NCBI RefSeq assembly: GCF_003672135.1
Contig: NC_039508.1
Location: forward strand, 7,626,001 to 7,690,000
Length of the DNA stretch: 64,000 nt
From: Ooceraea biroi
Lineage: Eukaryota; Arthropoda; Insecta; Hymenoptera; Formicidae
Direction: 5' to 3'
In this document: positions 43,915 to 55,194 of the stretch, one piece after another
Layout: each line of letters opens with the position of its first letter
Numbering within the stretch: position 1 is the stretch's first letter
Notes under the pieces: generated by a model
What the model was told of the DNA's origin: nothing
Database searches by the model: none
The model's input: only the letters and a program-made list of their open reading frames with translations
Position numbers and translations under genes: made by a program

Positions 43915-44937
43915 TTAGGTGTGTGAATTAATTCGCAGTTTTTTTGGCATCTAATTTGACTAATAGCTTTTGACAGCTATTTGAAATTTAAATATTTTCC
44001 CACCATTTTATGGTCTTAAAAAGCTGACATTATGTTTAAAGGACATTTTATAATTATGAACATAACTTAGTATTGTATGTGCTGACTCCCATAAACCTCA
44101 TATTAAGCATTGAATTTTTTTATCTTCTAACTAAAAAGAAGAGTGCTAAAGTCATGTCCATGAATTTTCGCATTTTGGCAAAGACGTGGTGTCATACAAC
44201 TTGTAAAAAATTATATCAGAAGTATCAGACAAAGTAATTTCGATCTTAATGATGAGCCATGCTCAGAAGAACGGAAGAGCAGTAACTCAAAGAAAATCCG
44301 GCATAAACTGAAAAAGCTTGCCGAACAATTGGGAATAATCCAATAAGCTGTTTTTTATATTGAAGTAGTTAGGTAAAATTCAAGTGAAAGCCGATAGATT
44401 CCGCATGAACTTAGTGTCACTAACAAAGTACAGCATTATAATAAGGCTTTATCTTTATTATCGTGGTTTAAGCAAAAGGATTGTTTATATCAAATTATCA
44501 GGGGTGATGAAAAATAGATTCTATATGATAAACCGAAACGAAAAAGTCATTCAATTCCGGACAACCATCTACGTTAATTGCCAAGTCAAACGTCAAGAAG
44601 ATCTTGTGCGTTTGATAGACACGAAAGACATTGTGTATTATAAGTTTTTACTAGGTAATAAAACTTACAACAGCACATTATCAACAACTGCTGATCAATT
44701 TCAGTGCTGAATTGGAGATTATAAGCCGAATGCGGACATAACGGATGCCAATTTGCCAACAAGTTTTATGGAAATCTGCTGGCATACTGCTCGCATTTTG
44801 CTTACTGAGTAAAAGATGACAGAAACTATTAGAAAGTAATGTAGAATATTTTGAGAAAATTAAGCTTATATAATATATTTTGTTTAATTAAGTTTTAGTT
44901 TTACAAATAAATGTTACGAATTACTTCACACATCTAA
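43915..44937 (+). mobile_element. Decayed mariner in LRSAM1 intron
   Basis: TA at 43913-43914 and 44938-44939 flank tips TTAGGTGTGTGAATTAATTC and GAATTACTTCACACATCTAA (inverse, imperfect). A transposase relic on the plus strand shows an HTH-like KKLAEQLGII, then IIRGDEK followed by a stop and ILYD (the GDEKW block, first Asp). The C-terminal third is lost or scrambled. Confidence 0.8.
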
Positions 44938-45193
44938 TAAAAAGATTAGAAATTTTACCGTATATTGCTATCTGTAAAATTTAATGTACGTATTTTCATA
45001 CTTGTAAACTTGTACATATTTTCGAATTTCTGAATTTAGAAATTTAATACAAATGAAGTGTAGTAGGATCTCTGCAAATTATTAGATTTTCGAATTTTTA
45101 GAAATAATCTTGAATCTTCTTTCTACGAAATCTTAGTTTAGTTATTGTGAAATTTATTGTATGTCTTTATTATTATTGTTTTACATCTTACAG

Positions 45194-45409
45194 ATTGGCA
45201 TAAATTGCGATAAAGATCGTGCCGCCATAATGTTGGCGGTTGAGAATTATGTAATGGAACTAAAACTGAACGAATCAAGAATACCTTCTGCACCTCCCGA
45301 AGAATCTACAATACCTTCCGCACCTCCCGAAGAAGCATCGACCAGTCAAGATTATAATCTTGTTCAGAATATTGATATGACCGAATGTGTAATCTGCTTT
45401 GATTTACAA
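45194..45409 (+). CDS. Lrsam1: LRSAM1 exon (SAM end, two PSAP motifs, RING start)
   Basis: The acceptor TTACATCTTACAG precedes and the donor TTACAA|GTAAAT follows. It has 72 codons, phase 0. It starts IGINCDKDRAAIM (end of the SAM domain) and contains a tandem pair of ESRIPSAPPEE / ESTIPSAPPEE repeats. P-S/T-A-P is the TSG101 UEV-binding motif; vertebrate LRSAM1 also carries two such motifs. It ends with the first zinc ligands of the RING (TECVICFDLQ). Confidence 0.92.
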
Positions 45410-45568
45410 GTAAATATATTTTTTTCTAATTCTCAGAAGATGTGCGCTTACATACACGCATATACATACACATGCACACATGAAAGCACGCGCACACATG
45501 CACGTATGCAAATTTTCAAGTTCTATGGTATTGCTATATACATACATGTACTATATACATATACTATA

Positions 45569-46522
45569 TAGGGTGTCTGATATCTGAGTGACCAAACGAA
45601 AAGTGATGGTAGAGTAGATTAAACTGAGAAGAAAAGTCCTCTACCATTTTGCAAAATTCGCAACAGTTATTAAGTAATAAGCAAAACTGTCTCGGCGAAT
45701 GAGCGAACGAGAAACAATAGATTCGAGCAGCGAGCGGCACGCACCATATGACATCGCACCGAAAAAGTATTGTCACTTCGTTTTTCGGTGATAGGAAAAT
45801 GATGCGCTATCATTTCTATATCACCTTGCGGTAGATAGTTTGGTGCGTTTTTTTATAGGGGTTTCCCCGATAGGCCTAATCCACTCTCATTACTCAATGC
45901 AAGAACTGAAAGATGTTGCACACCTAGATGAAGTAGTAATTTATTTTGCACGAAGAGTATAATACATACCGCAAAAGGAATGCATTTCCGTATTACACAT
46001 ACTAGTACCGAGGTTTTTTCATCGAAGACTTACAATTCTTTTCCTTTTAAATGCGATGACGCACTTATGCAGCTTTGTGTCGATATTTTAAATACAATGT
46101 ACGCACATTGCACATTTTTTGATACGTTTTGTAGGATATCATTCATATCCGTGAAATCACTACTTATAAAATCCGAGCTGCGTGCATACGCATTTTTCTT
46201 CGCTAGCCGATGAACTATCACATTTGTGTACTTTTGAGCAGTAAATATTATTGTCGCCGTCAAACTCGGAAACACAAGAACTTTACGCAACTGCATACGT
46301 ACATACACATTTATACTTTTTCGACGCGGTGTCATATGTCGCGTGCCGCTCGTCGCTCAACGCGTCCAGTCTACCGTTTCTCGTTCGCTCATTCGCCGAG
46401 ACATTTTTGCTTATTACTTAATAACTATTGCGAATTTTGCAAAATGGTAGAGGACTTTTCTTCTCAGTTTGACCTACTCTACCATCACTTTTCGTTTGGT
46501 CACTCAGATATCAGACACCCTG
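45569..46522. mobile_element. Palindromic element F in LRSAM1 intron
   Basis: Tips (T/C)AGGGTGTCTGATATCTGA / inverse with TA flanks. Arms share ACCAAACGAAAAGTGATGG and AGTCCTCTACCATTTTGCAA, the latter aligned with elements A and E. The inner arms contain GCGAATGAGCGAACGAGAAA / inverse. There is no transposase. Confidence 0.88.
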
Positions 46523-46669
46523 TATAAGGAGTTTCCAAGAACTAATTCTTGATGTTATATATTTTATTTATATTCTGCATTTATTTATTTACATACGTAT
46601 TCACATATGTATACTTATTTTATTGTGCTATTATTATATGTATTTTAATATTATTATCTCTTTTTGCAG

Positions 46670-46795
46670 TGTGAGATAATTTTTCTACCTTGTGGACATC
46701 TCTGTTGTTGCTCTTCTTGCTCGGATAAAGTTTTTGCAGGCTGTCCAATGTGCAGAAGTCCAATAACGCAAAAAGTTCGTGTTGTAAAACCTTAA
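46670..46795 (+). CDS. Lrsam1: LRSAM1 last exon (RING finger and stop)
   Basis: The acceptor TCTCTTTTTGCAG precedes it. It has 41 codons plus the TAA at 46793-46795. It completes a C3HC4-type RING: the two Cys at the end of the previous exon are followed here by LPCGHLCCCSSC and GCPMCRSP. The Cys-Gly-His-Leu/Val-Cys-Cys-Cys block is characteristic of LRSAM1. The protein ends KVRVVKP, so the RING is at the extreme C-terminus as in the family. All zinc ligands are present, so the exon looks functional. Confidence 0.93.
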   Translation, partial: CEIIFLPCGHLCCCSSCSDKVFAGCPMCRSPITQKVRVVKP

Positions 46796-46894
46796 TTCAT
46801 AAATCTTACTCATTCGTCTTATTCGCAAATTATTCTTCTTCAAGAACATTAAAATATGTTATTTTTTTGGTCTGTGTAATCACTCAAATTTATT

Positions 46895-46916
46895 AATAAA
46901 CTATTCGCACAATAAA
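46895..46916 (+). terminator. LRSAM1 polyadenylation signals
   Basis: Two AATAAA hexamers at 46895-46900 and 46911-46916 lie 100-120 bp after the stop codon, a plausible 3' end for the gene. The 4.7-kb palindrome begins 290 bp further on. Confidence 0.6.
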
Positions 46917-48355
46917 GCGGGAAACAAATATATAGCGCATAATAATAGTATTTATCACTGTATGTGATAATGGTCATGAATATTGTTATTATATTGGCAT
47001 TTATGTATGCAATATTTTAGTGATATAGAAAATCAGGACTGAAATCAGTATTAAAAATATTGATATTAAAAATATCGTTTAAATATCGATACTTTCCTGT
47101 TTTATATATATGAAAAAAGACAATTTCTAGAAATGCCAATATAACATCACAAGCAACATAAATACTGATATAAAATATGTACTTTTCGATAAAATTGGTA
47201 TTATATCTACAGGGTGATTCAGAACAACCACGCGTCCTTGCAAAGACGTATTCTGGAAGTAATTCTGAGACGAATTTTCCTCTACGAAAATTTTGTCCGA
47301 AGTTTACTTTTTGAATTATTAAAGGAAATAGTTAACGAGTAACGGGCCGAGTATAAGAGGCAGACAGGGGCGGCGCGCGACGCGATTTACCGCGACGCTT
47401 ACGCGGGGCGCTCAGCTGATCGCTGCACACACGATACCTACTAAATACATGCATGTGATACATCACACACACACACACACACACACACACTCTCTCTCTC
47501 TCTCTCTCTCTTCTCATTCACTCACTCACCTGTACAGATTCGATGTTCTCATACTTGACGAATTGTAGCTTGACGGATGAATAATTTCACCGTGACTCAG
47601 ATCGCACCTCACGTTTCCATCCACAAATCCACACCGAGTAATAAGCCAGAAGTTTTTTTCTGTCATAAATTGTCATCACGTATCGATACGCACTCGGATT
47701 TACTGACGCACTTGAGTGATAAACGAATCTATCGATTTATTATTACTAGTCGCTACCGATAAATCATTCGGCGACTGAAAATTATTCAAAGAAAGAAATA
47801 CACATTACGCACAATCACAGTAATCGATCAGAAATTTTCTGGACACGTCTTTTATAAATTGTATCGCGTATCAACACTTTCACGGATTTATTCACACACC
47901 TGATCGATGGAATGAGGCATTTACGAATGCCTCTATCGGTTCATCACTGTTAATCACTACCGGTTAATTATTCGGCGATTGAAAATTATTCGAAGAAAAA
48001 CGCGTACACAACGCACGTAACCCGACGCGGAGATAACTCGATAACAACAATCAGGTTATGTTTTTATAGTAAACTGCATGAATTCGTCAATCAAGGCTGA
48101 CTTATCGATACTGTAAATCCGATCGATAAATTAGATACTATGATAACCGGCAGGGGAATGCTTCGAAACATTCGTACTGCCAAGTGAATAGTAGATAATG
48201 TCTGCCTGTAACGTGTCGATTTTTTAAAAATAATTTGCGAACTCGAAGAGAATGTTCCTCGAAAATAAAATATTTAGTTGCCCTGAAAAGGGCAGATTAC
48301 TATAATATTTGGTTGCCCTGAAAAGGGCAGATTAATTATTTTAGAACACTTCTTT

Positions 48356-49429
48356 TTACAGCAAGTGTTCAAAGTGTCCGCCGTCCATTGTGATGCACGC
48401 TCTCATGCGTCTCAATAAATTTTCTTGCGTTTTCTCCAGGACTTCGTCCTCGATTGAGAAAATGGCATGGTGAAGTTTGTCATTTAATTCTTCGATGGTC
48501 TCGGGAAGCTGCCTGTAAATGACTTCCTTGCAGTAGCCCCACAAGAAAAAGTCCAGTGGATTGAGATCTGGAGATCTTGCAGGCCACCGTATCGGGCCAT
48601 ACCGGCCCATCCAACGTCCGGGAAATTGCTGATTTAAAAAATTTGTGACGATTCTGGCGTTATGTGGACCAGCACCGTCCTGTTGAAATACAATCTTATT
48701 TCTATTTATTAATGGTACTTCTTCCAGAAAGTCCGGCAGATTTTCCGTCAGAAATTCCATGTACGATGCGCCATTTAATGTTTCTGGAAGAATAACTGGG
48801 CCCAATATTTTTGTACCCATAATTCCAGCCCAGACGTTCAGTTTCCAACGAACTTGGGAATTTCTGAGTCGTGTCGGTCGAGGATTCTCGGCGTCCCACA
48901 CATGCATATTGTGTGAGTTCAATATTCCTTCTCGCGTAAACAGCGATTCATCGCTGAATATTACGCAAGACGGAAGTTCTGGATCTTCGTTCACTCTTCT
49001 GAGGAAATCCTCGTAAAATCTCTTTCTCCGAGGATAGTCTTCTTGTCGTAAGTGTTGCACGCGAGTGTAATGATAGGCGTGTAATTTTTCTTCTTTCAAT
49101 ATCCTTTGGACTGTGGAATAAGACAATTCGTGTTCTCGAGCAATGTCCCGAATGCTAGTTTCAGGTTCTTGCTCAATAGCACGAACGACTGTTTCCACGT
49201 TTCGTAAGGTTCTCGCATCACGATGTCTACCAGTGTCTTTTTTCTTCGGTAAAACGCTTCCGGTTTCGTATAATCTTTGAGTTGCTGCAAGTATAACGTT
49301 AGGCCTGGGATGTCTTGCTCTGTTCGGATATAATTCCGCGTATCTTCTCGCAGCAACGTGATATTGTCCCTGACACTCACCGAGTGCCATCAGCATATCG
49401 TAATATTCTTCATTTGTGTACGCTGCCAT
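48356..49429 (-). CDS. DD41D IS630/mariner transposase, left-arm copy, intact
   Basis: 357 codons from ATG 49429 (an in-frame upstream ATG would add 21). The N-terminal DUF4817-like HTH is AAYTNEEYYDMLMALGEC. A second HTH is SIRDIAREHELSYSTVQRIL. The catalytic blocks are VIFSDESLFTREG (first Asp), IVFQQDGAGPHNAR (second Asp) and RSPDLNPLDFFLWGY (third Asp). 41 residues lie between the last two, matching DD41D. It ends GGHFEHLL. There are no stops or frameshifts, and the protein matches the right-arm copy from the ATG on. It transcribes outward from the palindrome centre. The open frame continues upstream into the other arm only because the centre is symmetric. Confidence 0.92.
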   Translation of the reverse strand: MAAYTNEEYYDMLMALGECQGQYHVAARRYAELYPNRARHPRPNVILAATQRLYETGSVLPKKKDTGRHRDARTLRNVETVVRAIEQEPETSIRDIAREHELSYSTVQRILKEEKLHAYHYTRVQHLRQEDYPRRKRFYEDFLRRVNEDPELPSCVIFSDESLFTREGILNSHNMHVWDAENPRPTRLRNSQVRWKLNVWAGIMGTKILGPVILPETLNGASYMEFLTENLPDFLEEVPLINRNKIVFQQDGAGPHNARIVTNFLNQQFPGRWMGRYGPIRWPARSPDLNPLDFFLWGYCKEVIYRQLPETIEELNDKLHHAIFSIEDEVLEKTQENLLRRMRACITMDGGHFEHLL

Positions 49430-49695
49430 TTCGCTCTGTTTCTTCGCTTTTAATAATCGAGGGATTATTGATTGCAATATCGATCGCTTCATCCTATTTA
49501 TGCGATCTTCGCGGGGGGTCGGTACCCCTTCCGCGACCCCGCGGACGAATCGCGGACACCCGCGAGTCGCGTGTCGCGGGGTGTCGAATCGCGAAAGGGG
49601 TACCGACCCCCCGCGAAGATCGCATAAATAGGATGAAGCGATCGATATTGCAATCAATAATCCCTCGATTATTAAAAGCGAAGAAACAGAGCGAA

Positions 49696-50769
49696 ATGGC
49701 AGCGTACACAAATGAAGAATATTACGATATGCTGATGGCACTCGGTGAGTGTCAGGGACAATATCACGTTGCTGCGAGAAGATACGCGGAATTATATCCG
49801 AACAGAGCAAGACATCCCAGGCCTAACGTTATACTTGCAGCAACTCAAAGATTATACGAAACCGGAAGCGTTTTACCGAAGAAAAAAGACACTGGTAGAC
49901 ATCGTGATGCGAGAACCTTACGAAACGTGGAAACAGTCGTTCGTGCTATTGAGCAAGAACCTGAAACTAGCATTCGGGACATTGCTCGAGAGCACGAATT
50001 GTCTTATTCCACAGTCCAAAGGATATTGAAAGAAGAAAAATTACACGCCTATCATTACACTCGCGTGCAACACTTACGACAAGAAGACTATCCTCGGAGA
50101 AAGAGATTTTACGAGGATTTCCTCAGAAGAGTGAACGAAGATCCAGAACTTCCGTCTTGCGTAATATTCAGCGATGAATCGCTGTTTACGCGAGAAGGAA
50201 TATTGAACTCACACAATATGCATGTGTGGGACGCCGAGAATCCTCGACCGACACGACTCAGAAATTCCCAAGTTCGTTGGAAACTGAACGTCTGGGCTGG
50301 AATTATGGGTACAAAAATATTGGGCCCAGTTATTCTTCCAGAAACATTAAATGGCGCATCGTACATGGAATTTCTGACGGAAAATCTGCCGGACTTTCTG
50401 GAAGAAGTACCATTAATAAATAGAAATAAGATTGTATTTCAACAGGACGGTGCTGGTCCACATAACGCCAGAATCGTCACAAATTTTTTAAATCAGCAAT
50501 TTCCCGGACGTTGGATGGGCCGGTATGGCCCGATACGGTGGCCTGCAAGATCTCCAGATCTCAATCCACTGGACTTTTTCTTGTGGGGCTACTGCAAGGA
50601 AGTCATTTACAGGCAGCTTCCCGAGACCATCGAAGAATTAAATGACAAACTTCACCATGCCATTTTCTCAATCGAGGACGAAGTCCTGGAGAAAACGCAA
50701 GAAAATTTATTGAGACGCATGAGAGCGTGCATCACAATGGACGGCGGACACTTTGAACACTTGCTGTAA
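49696..50769 (+). CDS. DD41D IS630/mariner transposase, right-arm copy, intact
   Basis: 357 codons from ATG 49696; the alternative ATG at 49633 is in frame and follows the GC-rich centre. It has the same domain order and catalytic triad as the left-arm copy, and the encoded protein is the same. The only coding difference noticed is synonymous (GAG against GAA in the Arg-Glu-His codon near 49993). Two divergent, apparently functional transposases in one inverted repeat suggest a recent palindromic duplication or ongoing gene conversion between arms. The shared promoter would have to lie in the roughly 65-bp centre and adjoining leader. Confidence 0.93.
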   Translation: MAAYTNEEYYDMLMALGECQGQYHVAARRYAELYPNRARHPRPNVILAATQRLYETGSVLPKKKDTGRHRDARTLRNVETVVRAIEQEPETSIRDIAREHELSYSTVQRILKEEKLHAYHYTRVQHLRQEDYPRRKRFYEDFLRRVNEDPELPSCVIFSDESLFTREGILNSHNMHVWDAENPRPTRLRNSQVRWKLNVWAGIMGTKILGPVILPETLNGASYMEFLTENLPDFLEEVPLINRNKIVFQQDGAGPHNARIVTNFLNQQFPGRWMGRYGPIRWPARSPDLNPLDFFLWGYCKEVIYRQLPETIEELNDKLHHAIFSIEDEVLEKTQENLLRRMRACITMDGGHFEHLL

Positions 50770-51911
50770 AAAGAAGTGTTCTAAAATAATTAATCTGCCC
50801 TTTTCAGGGCAACCAAATATTATAGTAATCTGCCCTTTTCAGGGCAACTAAATATTTTATTTTCGAGGAACATTCTCTTCGAGTTCGCAAATTATTTTTA
50901 AAAAATCGACACGTTACAGGCAGACATTATCTACTATTCACTTGGCAGTACGAATGTTTCGAAGCATTCCCCTGCCGGTTATCATAGTATCTAATTTATC
51001 GATCGGATTTACAGTATCGATAAGTCAGCCTTGATTGACGAATTCATGCAGTTTACTATAAAAACATAACCTGATTGTTGTTATCGAGTTATCTCCGCGT
51101 CGGGTTACGTGCGTTGTGTACGCGTTTTTCTTCGAATAATTTTCAATCGCCGAATAATTAACCGGTAGTGATTAACAGTGATGAACCGATAGAGGCATTC
51201 GTAAATGCCTCATTCCATCGATCAGGTGTGTGAATAAATCCGTGAAAGTGTTGATACGCGATACAATTTATAAAAGACGTGTCCAGAAAATTTCTGATCG
51301 ATTACTGTGATTGTGCGTAATGTGTATTTCTTTCTTTGAATAATTTTCAGTCGCCGAATGATTTATCGGTAGCGACTAGTAATAATAAATCGATAGATTC
51401 GTTTATCACTCAAGTGCGTCAGTAAATCCGAGTGCGTATCGATACGTGATGACAATTTATGACAGAAAAAAACTTCTGGCTTATTACTCGGTGTGGATTT
51501 GTGGATGGAAACGTGAGGTGCGATCTGAGTCACGGTGAAATTATTCATTCGTCAAGCTACAATTCGTCAAGTATGAGAACATCGAATCTGTACAGGTGAG
51601 TGAGTGAATGAGAAGAGAGAGAGAGAGAGAGAGTGTGTGTGTGTGTGTGTGTGTGATGTATCACATGCATGTATTTAGTAGGTATCGTGTGTGCAGCGAT
51701 CAGCTGAGCGCCCCGCGTAAGCGTCGCGGTAAATCGCGTCGCGCGCCGCCCCTGTCTGCCTCTTATACTCGGCCCGTTACTCGTTAACTATTTCCTTTAA
51801 TAATTCAAAAAGTAAACTTCGGACAAAATTTTCGTAGAGGAAAATTCGTCTCAGAATTACTTCCAGAATACGTCTTTGCAAGGACGCGTGGTTGTTCTGA
51901 ATCACCCTGTA

Positions 51912-53699
51912 TACTATACTTATTACCTTATCATATATACTATACTTTTTACCTTATATTATTGAATCATAGTACCGAATGTCGATATTGATTACGATGT
52001 ATGCATGATACATATTTTATAAAAAATATAGAAAAGAACACATATTTAAATCTTCAAAGTTAAAATACACACGCGCGCGCGCACGCTTGTACGTATATTC
52101 AGTAGTTTATGTACAGCTTAACAAGTTGATATTCCGAGAACTATCTTGTATTGCGATCAATTTTAGTCATCTAAATTAAGACTGATCCTCGTTTATCTCT
52201 GAAGGATGAAGTAGGAAGTAATTTTAATATAATATTTCAAATTGGTACTTATATAAAATAATTCTTTATTCGGTAAAAATGAAGAATAGGGGACTCATCT
52301 TCAATGACCTTGACCTTGACATATGTTATCAAAGTCACTCTCCTGAGTGACCTTCAAGAGATTTTAGCCGTCGCTCGTTGTTTGGTAATAAGTTATTAAC
52401 CAAAGAAATTTAATGAATAAAGCATAAGTTTACGATACCATATACGTTTACGAAAGAGTATATTTGATGGAATTTTTAGCTTTAAATCAGAAATAGGTTT
52501 GGGTTAGGTTATATTTTCCGAAACTGGAGCCCCGGACACATACGCTGATTAGAGGTGGATCCCCTATTCTTCACTTTTACTCCTTAGTTTTAATTACATC
52601 ACGAAGCAAGCAACTTTTGTCTGACTAATTATGCAGTTTAGGATAGGCAGCTCGAATCACTTTGGTCTTGACATATGTTGTCAAAGTCATGTCCCTAAGT
52701 AACATTCTAAAGATCTTAGCTAGCGGTTTATTAAAAAGTTAACAAAAGAAGTTTAATGATTTTGCACGAATTGTCAGCTGTCCACGCGAAATAAGGGCTT
52801 GACCGTGACATATATTATAGAGATCACTTTTCAGAGTCACCTTTTAGCCGTCGCTCGTAGTTTATGCAAAAGTTATTAACACAAAACGTTGATATAATGA
52901 TATTGCACGATGAATTGCCAGCTGTTTCTGAAGGGAGGAGTTACGAATTGAGTTAGGTTAGGTTAGGTTTTTCGCGGGGAGATACTCCCCGCCTACACTT
53001 CCACTATTCATATCTATATATTTTGACGTGAATACGTCTTATAACTCGATGGATGCCAATTTGAAAAGTTGAGCGTCACGCGAGACGCGGGATGCGTGAC
53101 GAAATTTCTTTTATTCAATTTTAATATACAGTCTCATTTTAATTATAATTATAATATATAGGGTATCTCACTTTATCTTATTATAATATACAAGGTGTCG
53201 ACTTTGGATTATAATATATAGGAAAATATACACAGTTGATTGAAACTACTATCTTTCTTTGAACTCTTTCCATTAACATGACGTTATTCACGTTAAAAAC
53301 TTGCGGCCGTGTCCCGACACAGCCTACCCGAATTTTATAGATTTATAGATTCCAGTGTTTTATGCTATGTGCTGTGCAATGACCTTTTTTATCAATATTA
53401 ACTCCTCTAATGTATATAATTTCTCTTGTCCTTTCATACACAACACAGCGTAAAACATTGGAATCTGCAAATCTATCAAAAATATATAAATATGAATAGT
53501 GGAAGCGTTATAACAAAAAAGGATTTGAATATTGAGGTATAAATGCATTTATTCATTTCTTGTTATATCAATATCAAGATTAATAGGATAGAACACAGCC
53601 ATTATTTCGAAAAATTTAAGTCGTTTATCATATTGGCATTTGTGTTTAAAAACAAACTCAGATAATGTATGTAATGATAATCTCGTACCTATATCTGAA
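51912..53699. repeat. Dispersed-repeat copies; no gene
   Basis: Copies of the GACCTTGACATATGTT repeat lie at 52300-52400 and 52660-52880. A partial GC-rich hairpin end is at 52508-52545. TTAGG pentamers and a GC-rich GGGGAGATACTCCCC palindrome are at 52955-52998. A piece (AACATTGGAATCTGCAAATC) shared with the foldback element at 11885 is at 53454. A partial 21-kb-type satellite unit is at 53130-53225. The remainder is AT-rich. Confidence 0.65.
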
Positions 53700-54056
53700 T
53701 CTATATCGTGGAATTCCACTTTGAGTCAGAGACGCTCAATATTTTGAGTATGGACACCCGTTTCAGGATCTACAAAATTTTCGGAATGGTTCATAACTTC
53801 GTGCGTATAGTTACAACATCTAACAATCAATGTAGATAACACTACCCGGTGCGATATGTTGAAGAATAATTGGTATCAAAATCTCTCGAGGATCGTTGTT
53901 CGACAGGAACAATAAATAGTCGTCCAATATACTGTTCAATGCCTCCAAATAACCAATGACCGATTATGAGATGTCTATGATGATATTTACGTCTTCTAAA
54001 CTTTGCCTCATCAATTTCGACAATAACATTCGAACCGCCAATTTGTTCTTCGCCAT
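53700..54056 (-). pseudogene. Merlin / IS1595-type (ISXO2-like) transposase fragment
   Basis: On the minus strand from about 54056: GGSNVIVEIDEAKFRRRKYH (first catalytic Asp of the ISXO2-like DDE domain), then IIGHWLFGGIEQYIGRLFIV and PVEQRSS. After a frameshift comes EILIPIILQHIAPGSVIYID (second Asp). After stops there is NHSENFVDPETGVHTQNIER. The order is that of Merlin-superfamily transposases. N- and C-termini are missing or unreadable. Confidence 0.8.
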
Positions 54057-55038
54057 TAAATACCCCATTGTGCCAAGAGCTACATAAAAAATATAAAACA
54101 AAAGACCAATGCTATTACTACATACTAATACTACAAAAAATGCAGGTTTTGGTGAAATAATACTTGAGAACATTTACAAATTTGACATGAGACCACTGTG
54201 TGTTGTTTGTCTGTGTTGCTATTTCGTTAGTGCTATTTGCTTGATCTAGACGCGTTGTGTAGCATGTTCCATTTCTTCAAATGGCTTTGTCGTGAATTGT
54301 CATCTTGATTTGTAAGTAATTTTGAGCTAATTTCGTATTTTTTGCGTTTTTTCTTCTTGTAACATCGTATATACTGTTTGTAGCATTTTTCACTTGAGAA
54401 GGACCACAACCCATATGGTCGCAACGTTGTGAACTAATAAAGAAATTCTTTGCCAGTTGAGTTGTCGGAATTTTTGTTTTATTGATTTACAAAAGTAGGT
54501 GATAATATGGGAGTTCTAATTCATGGGCTCCGAGGGGGGGTGCGGGGCGGGGAGTATCTCGGTGGCGCGGGGTATGACGTCACACGGGGGAGGGGGGTTT
54601 CTCTGGGCGCGGGGTATGACGTCACGCGGGGGTCTTCGAGCGCCGGTACCAGTCAAAGGGATGTTTATGTAAACAGACTACTAGGAACTATGGTATTGTT
54701 ATACAGAAGCGATAAGAAAAAAATGCAAGCGCCGGTACCTGGCTACTATCAATTACGACAAAGACGTTACCGCGCGTGAGATAGTTGATAGATAAAATAA
54801 TCCGTTAAAAATTCTTTGGGGCACCGGTACCCGTTTCTAACCCATGGGGCTCTGAGGGGGTGTGGGGAGGGGCGGGTGTCCTCTGACACGTGGGTCTTCA
54901 ACCGTCGACTGCAGTCAAAGAATGTGGCCGCAGGGTGGAAAGAGACGGAGATGTCATATAATCAAACGGAAAAAGGTTTAGCACCACAGTTGGTTACGAG
55001 CGCTCCAGAAAAGTTTTCAGTGAGCGTGCTATGGAAAC
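54057..55038. other. GC-rich G-tract repeats; no clear gene
   Basis: Two copies of GCGCGGGGTATGACGTCAC (54569, 54608) and GCGCCGGTACC(A/T)G motifs (54640, 54730) lie in G-rich DNA. A third related G-rich part is at 54845-54880. This could be the terminal or upstream region of the polymerase-bearing element that follows. Frames here look repeat-driven. Confidence 0.45.
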
Positions 55039-55194
55039 ATGGAGCAGAGTGAACATGACCTGTTGGAGGAAGCCAACAATGTCGCTACCTTGGGCGAATA
55101 TTTCGCGTGGGTGCAACGTTGTGACGAGTGTATTGAACAATTGGAAGAAAAGAGTCGTGCCAAGCGTTCGCGGCTATCCATGGGAAATATATAA
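55039..55194 (+). pseudogene. Short acidic/basic ORF at the start of the polymerase element
   Basis: 51 codons from ATG 55039 (MEQSEHDLLEEANNVATLGE) with a coiled-coil-like middle (CDECIEQLEEKSRAKRSRL), ending at TAA 55192. The same frame continues after the stop with MARIARLEGLKKHLERRF and a Gly run. It is probably the N-terminal part of the polymerase polyprotein or a small upstream gene. Function unknown. Confidence 0.4.

Larger units (their letters stand above)
47210..51909. mobile_element. 4.7-kb palindromic transposon with two complete transposase ORFs
   Basis: TA at 47208-47209 and 51910-51911 flank tips CAGGGTGATTCAGAACAACC / inverse. The two halves are inverted copies over their whole length. 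Differences I could see are one synonymous G/A in the transposase, a 6-bp length change in the (CA)n(TC)n tract (47463-47512 against 51614-51655), and a non-symmetric GC-rich centre of about 65 bp (49530-49595). Each arm from centre outward has a short leader, a transposase ORF, a twice-repeated TTGCCCTGAAAAGGGCAG and about 1.1 kb of non-coding sequence. Confidence 0.95.

Noticed and set aside
49315..50769. A 484-codon ORF through the palindrome centre (and its mirror at 48356-49810)
   Set aside because: The first 100-plus codons read the opposite arm in antisense; the frame is open only because of the palindrome. The transposase starts at 49696 (or 49633).
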